Source: JANMDU01 sp043777675
GTDB lineage: Bacteria > Pseudomonadota > Gammaproteobacteria > Burkholderiales > Burkholderiaceae_C
NCBI GenBank assembly: GCA_043777675.1
Contig: JAYWHR010000031.1
Span: forward strand, 1 to 64,000
DNA length: 64,000 nucleotides
Direction of reading: 5' to 3'
Shown here: piece after piece, positions 26,683 to 35,792 of the stretch
Layout: the number at the start of each line of letters is the position of its first letter
Numbering within the stretch: the first letter of the stretch is position 1
Notes under the pieces: generated by a model
The model's database searches: none
Told to the model about the DNA's origin: nothing
Seen by the model: the letters and a program-made list of their open reading frames with translations, nothing else
Translations under genes and position numbers: made by a program

Positions 26683-27180
26683 ATGAAAACATTGGGAACA
26701 TTGGCCAAACTTTGTGCGATTGCTGCAGGATTGCTGATGGTGTTCATCACATTGATGACAGTGACCAGCGTGATTGGGCGAGATTTTTTTGGTAAAGCCA
26801 TCACGGGGGATTTTGAGCTATCGGGCGCGGCCTGTGGCGCGGCCGTCGGCCTCTTCATGCCTTGGTGCCAATACAAGCGGGGCAACATCATTGTGGATTT
26901 CTTCACTGCGAACGCTGGCGAAGCGACTGTGGGCTTTTTGGATCGCGCAGGCGCTTTGGTGCTCGGCATCGTGATGGCTGTGCTTTCTTGGCGTACCACG
27001 CTAGGCGGCATCAGCGCATTCAACTCCAATTCCGGCACCATGATGCTGGGCTTCCCAGAATGGATCGTGTATGCAGCCATCGTGCCCGGTCTCGCGCTCA
27101 CTGCGGTGATCGCGTTTGTACAAGCCTTCCTCGGTTTTAACGAAGACCTTCCAGAATCCAACCCGGAGTTAGCAGTATGA
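26683..27180 (+). CDS. TRAP transporter small permease (DctQ type)
   Basis: 165 residues with four membrane helices. The conserved start of helix 2 and the loop VTSVIGRDFFGKAITGDFELSG are typical of DctQ. It overlaps the large permease by 4 nt. TRAP systems use an ion gradient and a periplasmic receptor. The position directly after the gentisate genes suggests uptake of 3-hydroxybenzoate, gentisate or a related aromatic acid; this is inference. Confidence 0.9.
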   Translation: MKTLGTLAKLCAIAAGLLMVFITLMTVTSVIGRDFFGKAITGDFELSGAACGAAVGLFMPWCQYKRGNIIVDFFTANAGEATVGFLDRAGALVLGIVMAVLSWRTTLGGISAFNSNSGTMMLGFPEWIVYAAIVPGLALTAVIAFVQAFLGFNEDLPESNPELAV

Positions 27181-28511
27181 GCGGCATTCAATTGGCTTTG
27201 TTGATTTTTGCCGTGATGCTAGCCATGATGGCGCTGCGCGTGCCGATTGCGATTTCAATGTTTGTGGCAGGTGTCACGGGTTACCTCATTCAGCGCGGCT
27301 GGGCGCCTTTGGCCAGTTTCTTGAATTCACAAGCCTACGCGCGCTTCGCCAGCTACGATCTTTCCGTCATCCCGCTCTTTATTTTGATGGGCCATTTCGC
27401 CACACAAGGCGGCATCAGCAAAGCACTATTTGCGTTTGCAGCTGGCGTGATGGGGCGCTTTAAAGGTGGGCTGGCGATGGCGGCAGTCTTTGCCTGCGCA
27501 GCCTTCGGCGCGATCTGCGGCTCGTCGGTGGCTACTGCGGCCACAATCACCAATGTGGCTTACGACGAAATGCGCAAGCACGGCTACTCGGGCCGCTTAA
27601 CCACCGGCACGCTTGCAGCAGGCGGCACGCTCGGCATCTTGATTCCGCCCTCTGTGCCACTCGTGATTTACGCGATTCTCACTGAGCAAAACATCGCTAA
27701 GCTTTTTATGGCGGCGATGGTGCCCGGCATCCTCGCGATGCTCTCTTACATGATTGCCATCGCGCTGTATGTGCGCTTTGTGCCTGGCCATGCGCCAGAA
27801 AAAGATGTGATCGCTAAGCAAAAAATGAGCGAAGCGCTCAAAGGCATTTTGCCGATTGCTGTGATTTTCGTGATCGTCTTCGGCGGCATCTATGGCGGCT
27901 TATTCACGCCCACTGAAGGCGCGGCAGTCGGTGCGTTTTGCACGTTTGCAGCTGCTTTGCTCAAGCGCGAGATGAATTGGACAAAATTTAAAAGCTGCTT
28001 TTATGCTACCGCTGAAAGCTCGGCCATGATCTTCCTTATCTTCCTTGGTGCAGACATCATGAATGCCGCTCTCGCGCTCACGCAAGTGCCCGGCCAGCTC
28101 GCGGAAGTGGTTGGCAGCTGGGGCTTGTCGCCTGTGATGGTGGTCGCTTGCATCATGTTGTTCTACGTGGTACTCGGCGCGGTGATGGATGAACTGTCAA
28201 TGATTTTGCTCACCATTCCCATCTTCTTTCCGATGATCATGGGCTTAGATTTCGGCATGAGCAAGGAATACACCGCGATTTGGTTTGGTGTGATGGTGCT
28301 GATGACGGTAGGCTTTGGCATGCTCGCGCCGCCTGTTGGCCTGAATGTGTATGTGGTCAACAGCATGACGAAAAACAAAGGCGATGCCGTACCAATTGCC
28401 GAGAGCTATCGCGGCGTATTGCCTTTCTTGGCGGCAGACACTGTGCGCGCGATTTTGGTGCTGTTCTTCCCCATGATTTCTTTATGGGCTTTACGGTTCG
28501 TGCAGACTTGA
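27177..28511 (+). CDS. TRAP transporter large permease (DctM type)
   Basis: 444 residues with about 12 membrane helices. Family stretches include RVPIAISMFVAGVTGY, FGAICGSSVATAATI, LAAGGTLGILIPPSVPLVIY and FTPTEGAAVGAFCTF. It forms the transport channel together with the small permease, with which it overlaps. Confidence 0.95.
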   Translation: MSGIQLALLIFAVMLAMMALRVPIAISMFVAGVTGYLIQRGWAPLASFLNSQAYARFASYDLSVIPLFILMGHFATQGGISKALFAFAAGVMGRFKGGLAMAAVFACAAFGAICGSSVATAATITNVAYDEMRKHGYSGRLTTGTLAAGGTLGILIPPSVPLVIYAILTEQNIAKLFMAAMVPGILAMLSYMIAIALYVRFVPGHAPEKDVIAKQKMSEALKGILPIAVIFVIVFGGIYGGLFTPTEGAAVGAFCTFAAALLKREMNWTKFKSCFYATAESSAMIFLIFLGADIMNAALALTQVPGQLAEVVGSWGLSPVMVVACIMLFYVVLGAVMDELSMILLTIPIFFPMIMGLDFGMSKEYTAIWFGVMVLMTVGFGMLAPPVGLNVYVVNSMTKNKGDAVPIAESYRGVLPFLAADTVRAILVLFFPMISLWALRFVQT

Positions 28512-28606
28512 GGCTTGACTTCCCGCTCGGTTCTCAGGGTTAGTCCGCTCAACCAAAATTCATACGATTACTTATTATCTATGTCATTGATCTTTAGGAG
28601 TTTTTC

Positions 28607-29692
28607 ATGATCCAACGTCGCAGCCTCATCAAAACTGGCGTAGCAGCAGCCCTCGGTGGCGCAGGCTATTCCAGCTTCGCGCAAGCGCAAGTCACGCTCA
28701 AGTTTCATACCTTCATGGCTCCGCAATCCAATGTGTGGCTCACCATGCATAAAGCGTGGATGGACAAGGTTGAAAAAGATTCTGGTGGTCGTATCAAATT
28801 TGAAGGCTATCCAGCCATGCAATTGGGTGGCACACCCGTCCAGCTCTACGATCAAGCCCGCGATGGTGTGGCTGACATCACCTGGACACTTCCCGGCAAC
28901 ACCGCTGGCCGCTTCCCACGCGTTGAAGTGTTTGAGCTGCCCTTCATGATGAGCAATGCAGAAGCCACTTCAAAAGCGTATTGGGAATATGTGCAAACTG
29001 TGGCGATCAATGAATTCAAAGATGTCGTGCCGCTCGCGCTGCAAGTCCATGGCCCTGGCGTCATTCACACCGCAGACAAACAGGTCAAGACTGTGGCCGA
29101 TCTCAAAGGCCTCAAAATGCGCGCGCCAACGCGTCAAGTCAACAAGCTCATGGGCTTCCTCGGTGCCACCCCCGTCGGCATGCCTTTGCCCGCGATTCCT
29201 GATGCGCTATCCAAAGGCACGATCAATGGCGCAGTGATTCCATGGGAAGTCGTGCCATCAGTCAAGGTGCATGAGCTCACCAAATTCCATGCAGAGTTTG
29301 ATCCCAAAGGCGGCGCGCTCTACACCACCACCTTCGTGATGGGCATGAACCGTGCGAAATACAACAGCCTGCCGCCTGATCTCAAGCGCGTGATTGATGA
29401 CAACTCTGGCTTGGCCACTTCCGCTTGGCTCGGTAAAACCCAATCCGGCAACGACCCAATTGGCCGTAAGAGTGCCAGTGATCGCCCGGGCAACACGATC
29501 TTCACGATCGACATGGCCGAAGCTCAGGCATTCCGCCGCGCTTCGCGTTTGGTGGAAGTCGAGTGGGTGGAAGACATGAACAAGCGCGGCTTTAATGGCT
29601 ACAAATTGCTTGAACAAGCGCGTGGTTTGATTGAAAAGCACACCAACGTAGCCGCTGCACCCGCAGCCAAAGCGCCGGCAAAAAAAGCCTAA
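28607..29692 (+). CDS. TRAP transporter substrate-binding protein (DctP type)
   Basis: 361 residues. The N-terminus (MIQRRSLIKTGVAAALGGAG) looks like a Tat-type signal with consecutive arginines. The body shows LKFHTFMAPQSNVWL, DGVADITWTLPG, GVIHTADKQVKTVADLKGLKMRAP and TPVGMPLPAIPDALSKGTI, the DctP ligand-binding fold with the conserved Arg (MRAPTRQ). A Lys/Ala-rich tail ends the protein. It follows the permeases by 95 nt and is followed by a terminator. Confidence 0.93.
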   Translation: MIQRRSLIKTGVAAALGGAGYSSFAQAQVTLKFHTFMAPQSNVWLTMHKAWMDKVEKDSGGRIKFEGYPAMQLGGTPVQLYDQARDGVADITWTLPGNTAGRFPRVEVFELPFMMSNAEATSKAYWEYVQTVAINEFKDVVPLALQVHGPGVIHTADKQVKTVADLKGLKMRAPTRQVNKLMGFLGATPVGMPLPAIPDALSKGTINGAVIPWEVVPSVKVHELTKFHAEFDPKGGALYTTTFVMGMNRAKYNSLPPDLKRVIDDNSGLATSAWLGKTQSGNDPIGRKSASDRPGNTIFTIDMAEAQAFRRASRLVEVEWVEDMNKRGFNGYKLLEQARGLIEKHTNVAAAPAAKAPAKKA

Positions 29693-29724
29693 GCGCTCCC
29701 CGTCCATCTGATCTCGCAGCATTT

Positions 29725-29757
29725 AGCCCCTCGCTCTTCAGAGTCAGGGGCTTTTTC
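29725..29757 (+). terminator. Rho-independent terminator after the TRAP receptor
   Basis: An AGCCCCT / AGGGGCT stem (29725-29731 with 29746-29752) with an inner CTC/GAG pair and a CTTTTTC tail lies 33 nt after the receptor stop. It would end the catabolic and transport operon. Confidence 0.88.
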
Positions 29758-29777
29758 TTTGCCGCTACACTGCTTAG

Positions 29778-30335
29778 ATGTATACACGAGCCCCCGTCAA
29801 ACACTGCCGTAACTGCGGTGCAGCCACCGAATTGCGCCTCCCGGATGACGGCGACACGAAGCACAGAGCCGTCTGCCCCGCTTGCAACACAACGCATTAC
29901 GACAACCCGCTCAATGTCGTCGGCACGATTCCTTGGATCATCGAAGACGGCGTGCTCAAAGTCTTACTTTGCCAACGCAACATCGAGCCCCGCAAAGGCT
30001 TCTGGACGCTCCCCGCCGGTTTCATGGAGCTGCACGAGACGACAGCGCAAGGCGCATTGCGAGAGACCCATGAAGAAGCCGGCGCGGACATCAAAATGGG
30101 TGAACTGTTCACATTGATCAACGTCGAGCGCGTCGGCCAAGTGCATTTTTTCTACACTGCGCAGCTGCTGTCCACCGAATTCAACCCCGGCCATGAGACC
30201 ATGGCCACCCAAGTCGTCTCGGAAGCTAATATCCCGTGGGACGATCTGGCCTTCCGCACGGTCAAAGAAACCCTACAACGCTTCTTCGCTTCAGCAGCCA
30301 GCGGTGCGCAGCAACTGCATCATTTCGACATCTGA
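29778..30335 (+). CDS. Nudix hydrolase with zinc ribbon
   Basis: 185 residues. An N-terminal four-Cys ribbon (HCRNCG ... CPACN) is followed by the Nudix box from GFMELHETTAQGAL to RETHEEAGADI near residue 80. The architecture resembles NADH pyrophosphatase-like or ADP-ribose-type Nudix enzymes. The precise substrate is not readable from sequence. It stands alone between two terminator or repeat regions, tail to tail with the next Nudix gene. Confidence 0.85.
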   Translation: MYTRAPVKHCRNCGAATELRLPDDGDTKHRAVCPACNTTHYDNPLNVVGTIPWIIEDGVLKVLLCQRNIEPRKGFWTLPAGFMELHETTAQGALRETHEEAGADIKMGELFTLINVERVGQVHFFYTAQLLSTEFNPGHETMATQVVSEANIPWDDLAFRTVKETLQRFFASAASGAQQLHHFDI

Positions 30336-30345
30336 AGCGGCAACT

Positions 30346-31041
30346 TTAAGCGACAAGTAAGCGGTAGAGATTGCGCAGCATGCCCGACGTTGCGCCCCAT
30401 ACGAAGCGGCTTTGCAATGTTTGCGGATCTTGCCACAGCATAGAAAACCATTCACGCTGGTGGCCTTGAAATTCGAATGCATGTCGTGCGTGGTTCGCAG
30501 GGTTCATCAGGAACGCAAGTGGCACTTCAAACATATCGGCAACTTCAGCGGGATTAGCCTGCAGCGTAAAACCCGGCTGCACCGTGGCCACCACTGGGGT
30601 AATATGAAATGCCGTGCCAGTAACGTAGCGCGGGAGTGTGCCTAGCACTTGCACATAGCGGCTCTCCAGCCCCACCTCTTCATGCGCCTCGCGCAAAGCA
30701 GCTTGCTCAGCCGTCTCTCCTGGATCGACTTTGCCACCGGGAAAAGCGATTTGGCCAGAATGTGTAGAGAGCGTATCGGCGCGCTGGGTGAGTAGCAAAG
30801 TGGGTACATCACGCAACACGATAGCCAAAAGTACTGCGGCATCACGCGGCGTGCGATCAGTCATTGGCGGCTCCTCGCGCACCTCAGGCTGCCACAGCGG
30901 CGGATGGGAAAAGCGCCGTTGCAATGCGGGCAGCGTCAGCGATTGCGCAGGCACAGGGGGCAAGTGCTTATCCCAAGCCGCAACGGGCACGGCCAGAGGA
31001 TCGAAATTTGGGATTTTTGCGAGAGAGACGAAGCTGCTCAT
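30346..31041 (-). CDS. CoA pyrophosphatase-like Nudix hydrolase
   Basis: 231 residues. The Nudix box FPGGKVDPGETAEQAALREA with HEEVGLE follows the UPF0035 pattern (LLTQRADTLSTHSGQIAFPGG) typical of CoA pyrophosphatases (NudL/Pcd1). These cleave CoA derivatives to phosphopantetheine and 3',5'-ADP. It runs convergent to the other Nudix gene, 10 nt apart. Confidence 0.88.
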   Translation of the reverse strand: MSSFVSLAKIPNFDPLAVPVAAWDKHLPPVPAQSLTLPALQRRFSHPPLWQPEVREEPPMTDRTPRDAAVLLAIVLRDVPTLLLTQRADTLSTHSGQIAFPGGKVDPGETAEQAALREAHEEVGLESRYVQVLGTLPRYVTGTAFHITPVVATVQPGFTLQANPAEVADMFEVPLAFLMNPANHARHAFEFQGHQREWFSMLWQDPQTLQSRFVWGATSGMLRNLYRLLVA

Positions 31042-31063
31042 AACTGCTATTGTTGAAATGGAT

Positions 31064-31107
31064 TGCTATTAAATATATAGCATACTACGCAATGAATACG
31101 CCGGCTA
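31064..31107 (-). repeat. Dispersed ~45-bp repeat, copy 8 (intergenic)
   Basis: TGCTATTAAATATATAGCAT is followed by ACTACGCAATGAATACGCC and GGCTA. A second partial GCTATT lies 20 nt upstream (31046). It sits between the Nudix start and the rplS terminator. Confidence 0.88.
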
Positions 31108-31134
31108 TATGCATTTCTTTGCTGAAAATCGGCT

Positions 31135-31169
31135 AAAAAAAACCGCCAAGCTTGCGCTGTGGCGGTTTT
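31135..31169 (-). terminator. Rho-independent terminator of the rpsP-rplS operon
   Basis: On the minus strand AAAACCGCCA pairs with TGGCGGTTTT and is followed by a run of T, 38 nt after the rplS stop. Confidence 0.92.
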
Positions 31170-31206
31170 GTCGATGCAGCAAACTAGAAGTAAGCCGCTA
31201 CTGCTT

Positions 31207-31596
31207 TTAAGCGGCAGTGGCAGCAGCTTTTGCTGGCGTATTGCGTGTGAGCTTTTCTTTGATACGTGCGCTCTTGCCGCTACGATCACGCAGATAGTAC
31301 AGCTTGGCACGACGCACATCACCACGGCGCTTGACTTCAATCGTTGCGATCAGAGGAGAGTAGGTTTGGAACGTGCGCTCCACGCCTTCGCCACTGGAGA
31401 TTTTGCGCACGATGAAGTTGCTATTGAGGCCACGGTTACGCTTGGCAATCACCACGCCTTCATAAGCCTGCACGCGCTTACGCGTACCTTCAACCACGTT
31501 AACGCTCACGATCACGGTGTCGCCAGGAGCAAAAGAGGGGATAGTTTTGTTGAGACGAGCAATTTCTTCGTTCTCAAGGATTTTGATGAGATCCAT
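31207..31596 (-). CDS. rplS: 50S ribosomal protein L19
   Basis: 129 residues. Signature segments are PSFAPGDTVIVSVNVVEGTRKR, YEGVVIAKRNRGLNSNFIVRK and YYLRDRSGKSARIKEKL. An alanine-rich C-terminal tail extends about 10 residues beyond the E. coli protein. It is the last gene of the classic rpsP-rimM-trmD-rplS operon. Confidence 0.98.
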   Translation of the reverse strand: MDLIKILENEEIARLNKTIPSFAPGDTVIVSVNVVEGTRKRVQAYEGVVIAKRNRGLNSNFIVRKISSGEGVERTFQTYSPLIATIEVKRRGDVRRAKLYYLRDRSGKSARIKEKLTRNTPAKAAATAA

Positions 31597-31716
31597 ACGG
31601 GTCTTTCGTTCAGCATCAGATCAATAACCGCTACACGAGGGGCGACAGATTCACTTGTGTAGATTCGTTGAAATCAAAGTGCGTCGCGGCGGACAGAGGA
31701 TCGGAGCAGCCTTTGA

Positions 31717-32490
31717 TTATAGCTTTTTTAACGCTGCCCCGGCATTGAGCATTTCAGGGCGATTTGCCCAAGTGATCGCTTTGCGCTGCGCTTCGCGCCA
31801 TTTGTTGATCTCGGCATGGTTGCCGCCCATGAGCACGGGCGGGACGGTCTGGCCGCGCCAGACTTCGGGGCGGGTGTAGTGGGGGTGGTCTAGCAGGCCA
31901 CCTGCTGCGGGGTTGAAGCTGTCTTGGATATGGCTTTGATCGTCGCTGAGCACGCCAGATTGCAGGCGGGCGACGGCATCGAGCAACGCCATCGCGGGGA
32001 TTTCGCCGCCAGAGAGCACGAAATCGCCCAAGCTAATTTGCTCGGTGACGAATTGGTCGATGAAGCGTTGGTCTAGGCCTTCGTAGCGGCCGCAGACAAG
32101 AATAGCGCCGGGGTTGCGCTGCGCTGCATCTTCGCTGGCGGCGTTGTCTTCTCGGGCGAAGCGTGCCACCATGCTGTGCGTGAAAGGCTGACCGATCGGA
32201 GAAAACAATACGACGGGGCAAGTGGGCAGCTTCAAAGCCAAGCGCTCGGATTGGATACTTTCCACGCAGCGTGCGAGTGGCTCAGCCATCATCAGCATGC
32301 CGGGGCCGCCACCGAAGGGGCGATCATCAATGCGGCGGTAGTTGCCATCGGCAAAATCACGCGGTTGGGTGAAATGCGCATCAACGGCTTTACTCCCATC
32401 TTCGTGCGCCGCAAAGGCGCGGCGAATGATGCCGGTCTGCATCAGGGGGGCGAACAGCTCAGGAAAAAGGGTGATGATGTCAAAGCGCAT
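31717..32490 (-). CDS. trmD: tRNA (guanine37-N1)-methyltransferase
   Basis: 257 residues, a SPOUT-fold enzyme that makes m1G37. The N-terminus MRFDIITLFPELFAPLMQTG and the deep-knot motif ISLGDFVLSGGEIPAMALLD are clear. AdoMet binding lies around residues 85-140. It is 100 nt from rimM, with a dispersed repeat copy in that gap. Confidence 0.98.
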   Translation of the reverse strand: MRFDIITLFPELFAPLMQTGIIRRAFAAHEDGSKAVDAHFTQPRDFADGNYRRIDDRPFGGGPGMLMMAEPLARCVESIQSERLALKLPTCPVVLFSPIGQPFTHSMVARFAREDNAASEDAAQRNPGAILVCGRYEGLDQRFIDQFVTEQISLGDFVLSGGEIPAMALLDAVARLQSGVLSDDQSHIQDSFNPAAGGLLDHPHYTRPEVWRGQTVPPVLMGGNHAEINKWREAQRKAITWANRPEMLNAGAALKKL

Positions 32491-32533
32491 GAGTGAGACA
32501 GTTTATGCTGGAATATGATGCCTTTTTAGCCTG

Positions 32534-32577
32534 TAGCCGGCAAAGAAACTGCGTGGAGCGCTACATATTCAATAGCA
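32534..32577 (+). repeat. Dispersed ~45-bp repeat, copy 9 (inside rpsP operon)
   Basis: TAGCCGGCAAAGAAACTGCG is followed by GAGCGCTACATATTCAATAGC. It occupies most of the rimM-trmD gap, so it is transcribed within a ribosomal and tRNA modification operon. Confidence 0.87.
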
Positions 32578-32589
32578 AATCAATGGACG

Positions 32590-33189
32590 CTAGCTTAAGT
32601 AATCCAGCTGCCAATCCACCGTGATACGCCTCGCTTCAAGGCTCACAGAATCAACATACGCATCTACAAAAGGAATCAGCGTCTCAAGCGCTTTGCCTTC
32701 AACGATTCTTTCAGCCACGATCACAGTTTGCGGGCCAGTGGCGATGAGGTCTTTGACTGTGCCGATCACCACCGCCTCGCGGTTGACGACTTCGCAGCCC
32801 ATCAGATCTACCCAGTAAAACTCATCTTTTCCAGCGTTAGGAAAAGAGGAGCGGGCAATAAAGATGCGGCAGCTTTTAAGCCATTCGGCCGTGTTGCGGT
32901 CATCGACACCAGCGGCTTGTGCGACCACGCCATCGGAATGCTCTTTGGCAATAACGATTTTGATCCGTTGTGGCGTTTTAAAAAGCGGCTCTTTTGCCAT
33001 CACACCTGCACGCGGTTCAGGCGGGAGCAACACCCAGTGTTTGGAAGAAAAAAGCGCCTCGGGGGAGGCGCTATAGGGGATGATTTTGAACCATCCCTTG
33101 ATGCCCCAAGCCTCGCCAATACGGCCGACTTCGATGGCATCAGGCGGCAGCTGTACAGGCTCTAGGAATGTCAACGTAGGCGATGCCAT
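32590..33189 (-). CDS. rimM: Ribosome maturation factor RimM
   Basis: 199 residues, slightly longer than the E. coli protein (182). The N-terminal barrel has VGRIGEAWGIKGWFKI. The PRC-barrel domain has EFYWVDLMGCEVVNREAVVIG and IPFVDAYVDSVSLEARRITVDW at the end. It assists 30S head assembly with S19. The operon position is standard. Confidence 0.96.
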   Translation of the reverse strand: MASPTLTFLEPVQLPPDAIEVGRIGEAWGIKGWFKIIPYSASPEALFSSKHWVLLPPEPRAGVMAKEPLFKTPQRIKIVIAKEHSDGVVAQAAGVDDRNTAEWLKSCRIFIARSSFPNAGKDEFYWVDLMGCEVVNREAVVIGTVKDLIATGPQTVIVAERIVEGKALETLIPFVDAYVDSVSLEARRITVDWQLDYLS

Positions 33190-33218
33190 TTCTAGAAACC
33201 AACGCGGCTGCAGCGAAT

Positions 33219-33467
33219 TTAAGCTTTGGCCTTGGCTTGATTGATCAAGCGCTCAACCGTAGGCGAAGCTTGTGCACCAACACTTTTCCAGTAAGTCATG
33301 CGATCAGCAACAATTCGCAGACCTTCTTCATTAGCAGAGGCGATGGGGTTGTAAAAACCGATGCGCTCGATGAACTTGCCATCACGACGGGTGCGCTTGT
33401 CAGCCACGACGATGTTATAAAACGGACGGGCTTTAGCTCCGCTGCGAGACAGGCGAATGACAACCAT
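33219..33467 (-). CDS. rpsP: 30S ribosomal protein S16
   Basis: 82 residues from ATG 33467. The open frame extends upstream to 33623, but the extra part does not resemble S16. The body MVVIRLSRSGAKARPFYNIV and DGKFIERIGFYNP are diagnostic. It is the first gene of the operon; the promoter should lie in 33468-33589, shared divergently with the acetyltransferase gene. Confidence 0.98.
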   Translation of the reverse strand: MVVIRLSRSGAKARPFYNIVVADKRTRRDGKFIERIGFYNPIASANEEGLRIVADRMTYWKSVGAQASPTVERLINQAKAKA

Positions 33468-33589
33468 GTTTGTTCCTTGCGTGGATAATCCACTAATACT
33501 TGAGCCGGGTGCTCGTGCTTGCAGCGTTTGAGACACGCGCTGTGGCCACCCGGCCAGCGACACGCTGCAAAGCTTTCCATTATAGCGCC

Positions 33590-34132
33590 ATGAACACACC
33601 CGCCAGAATTTTGATCCGCCCATCGACTGATGCAGACTTGCCCGCCATGCAAGCCATCTACGCGCACCACGTGCTGCACGGCACGGGCACTTTTGAAACC
33701 GAGCCGCCCAGCGTGGCGGATTTATCGGCTCGGCGAGCCGATGTATTGGCGAAAAAACTGCCTTGGTTGGTCATCGAAGCGGGTGGCGCTGTGCAAGGCT
33801 ACGCCTACGCCAATTGGTTCAAGCCCCGAGCCGCTTACCGTTTCAGCGTGGAAGATTCGATTTATATGGCGCCTGATTCTGCCGGCAAAGGCTTGGGCAA
33901 ATTGCTACTCACCGAGCTGCTGGCGCAACTAGAGCGTGGCGGCATCCGAAAAGCCATGGCGGTGATCGGCGATTCAGCCAATGTGGGCTCGATTGGCGTT
34001 CACAAAGCATGCGGCTTTGAGCATGTAGGTATCTTCAAAAGCTGCGGCTGGAAATTTGGTGCATGGCGCGATATTGTGCTGATGGAAAAAGCGCTGGGCG
34101 CCGGTGACACCACGCCTGCACAAGCCATCTAA
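33590..34132 (+). CDS. GNAT acetyltransferase, phosphinothricin-acetyltransferase-like
   Basis: 180 residues from ATG 33590. GNAT core: IRPSTDADLPAMQAIYAHHV at the N-terminus, YRFSVEDSIYMAPDSAGKGLGK with the acetyl-CoA loop near residue 100, and a late VHKACGFEHVGIFKSCGWKFG. This subgroup includes Pat/Bar and MddA-type enzymes that acetylate methionine sulfoximine, sulfone or phosphinothricin. The true substrate here is unknown. Confidence 0.87.
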   Translation: MNTPARILIRPSTDADLPAMQAIYAHHVLHGTGTFETEPPSVADLSARRADVLAKKLPWLVIEAGGAVQGYAYANWFKPRAAYRFSVEDSIYMAPDSAGKGLGKLLLTELLAQLERGGIRKAMAVIGDSANVGSIGVHKACGFEHVGIFKSCGWKFGAWRDIVLMEKALGAGDTTPAQAI

Positions 34133-34143
34133 AGCCTACAAGC

Positions 34144-34734
34144 TCAAACATGTTTCCCGGCGGCAAACTGATGCGCGCCAGCAACTCGCTTAGCCACTTC
34201 CAGCGGGACAGCCTCCAATGGCGTAGCCATGGAATCGTTCCAACGGTTTAAGAAGCCAAACATCGCCACCACGCCAAGTATTTCCACAATCTGGCCTTCG
34301 CTCCAGTGCTTAGAAAGATCCGCAAACAACTCATCCGTCACGGCATTGGGCTGTGATGCAGCTGCAAGCGCAAAATCAAATGCTATTTTTTCGGCAGGTG
34401 AATACAAATCGCTGCTCGCGTAATGCCACACAGCCGCCATCTTCTCCTCAGACACGCCAAAATTCTGTGCACCGAGGAGTGTGTGCGCTTGGCAATACAA
34501 GCAGCCGCTGGCCTTGCTGGCTAAGTGCCCGATCAAGCGGCGAAATCCTAAATCCACTTCACCCTCAGGCGACATGACAGCTGCGTTGAGTTGCGCAAAA
34601 GCCTTGACCAAATGCGGCTTGCGTTGCATGGTCAGCACGCTATTGGGCGTGAAGCCGAGGGTGCCAAGAAAAAAATCAAAATGTGATTTCAGTTCAGGCG
34701 TGGTATCCACGCTTAAGGGTTTCAACCGTGACAT
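34144..34734 (-). CDS. Peroxidase-related / carboxymuconolactone decarboxylase-family protein
   Basis: 196 residues, all-helical AhpD-like fold. The redox CxxC is in SGCLYCQAHTLLGA near residue 80. Members act as alkylhydroperoxidase partners, and the muconolactone decarboxylase name is only the family label. No peroxiredoxin gene is next to it, so the role is uncertain. Confidence 0.83.
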   Translation of the reverse strand: MSRLKPLSVDTTPELKSHFDFFLGTLGFTPNSVLTMQRKPHLVKAFAQLNAAVMSPEGEVDLGFRRLIGHLASKASGCLYCQAHTLLGAQNFGVSEEKMAAVWHYASSDLYSPAEKIAFDFALAAASQPNAVTDELFADLSKHWSEGQIVEILGVVAMFGFLNRWNDSMATPLEAVPLEVAKRVAGAHQFAAGKHV

Positions 34735-34796
34735 ACAGCCTCCTAAATTGCATACAGTCTATGCCATCAGCAACGCACAACAATCCGGAGATTCGC

Positions 34797-35768
34797 ATGA
34801 CTCTTTCTGTCAACCGTCGCCAAATCCTTGGCTCCATCACAGCCGTTGCGGCTGCAGCGGCCCTGCCCGCTTTTGCACAAGCCTCGCCTGTCAAAATTCT
34901 GGTGGGTTTTCCGCCCGGCGGCTCGGCTGATACCACCGCGCGCTTGATCGCGGAGAAGATGACGGCAAGCATGGGCTCACCCGTGATCGTGGAAAACCGG
35001 CCCGGCGCGGGCGGCCGTATTGCAGCACAAGCGGTCAAAGATGCCGCGCCCGATGGCAACACCCTCATGCTGGTGCCGATGGCGGTGATGGTGGTGCAAC
35101 CTGTCGTCTTCAAAAGCATTAAATACGACACCACCAAAGATTTCACGCCGATTGGCAATGCGGCCACGTTCCCGCTCGCGCTCGCTACCGGCCCGGCCAC
35201 GCCCGCTAAAAATATGGCAGAGCTCATTGCTTGGATCAAAGCCAATCCCACGTTGGCTAATTACGGATCGCCTGCCACCGGCTCGTTGCCACATTTTTTG
35301 GGCGAAATGCTCGGGCAAGCCGCAGGCGTGAAGATGCAGCATGTGCCCTACTAAGGCGGCGCGCCGTTGATGACGGCATTGCTGGGCGGTCAGTTGCCCA
35401 TCGGTTTTGACACGCCGCTGGAGTTTGCAGAAAACCACCGCGCTGGCAAGCTGCGCATTCAAGCCGTATCGAGCGCACAACGCATGGCGCAATTTCCAGA
35501 CGTTCCCACACTGCGTGAATCAGGTATCAACATTGAAGCCACGGGCTGGTTCGGTGTTTTTGGCCCAGCGGGCATGCCAACGGCTCGCACGGACGCGCTC
35601 TCGTCTGCGGTGCAAGCGGCGCTAAGGCAAGCGGATGTGATGACCAAACTTTCCAACCTTGGCCTGCTCGCCTCGCCAGAGAGCAGTGCTGAGATGGCAC
35701 GCCGCATGGCCGCAGACAAAGCACGTTGGGAACCCGTGATCAAGGCCACGGGCTTCCAAGCGGACTGA
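34797..35768 (+). pseudogene. Bug-family (tripartite tricarboxylate) receptor broken by one stop codon
   Basis: The frame opens MTLSVNRRQILGSITAVAAA (signal peptide) and continues through the Bug signature KILVGFPPGGSADTTARLIA and ENRPGAGGRIAAQAVKDAAPDG. At 35352-35354 the codon after HVPY is TAA where the family has Lys or Arg (HVPYxGGAP). The same frame resumes with GGAPLMTALLGGQLPIGFD and runs to 35768 with no frameshift. The total of 324 codons is the normal family length, so only one base makes the difference. It could be a recent nonsense mutation, a sequencing error or, less likely, readthrough. Confidence 0.88.
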
Positions 35769-35792
35769 GTTTTTACTAAAAAACGCGTTCAG

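Noticed and set aside
34363..34405. Possible repeat copy in the AhpD-like gene (TGCTATTTTTTCGGCAGG)
   Set aside because: Only a short GCTATT match; the centre and GCCGGC end are missing.
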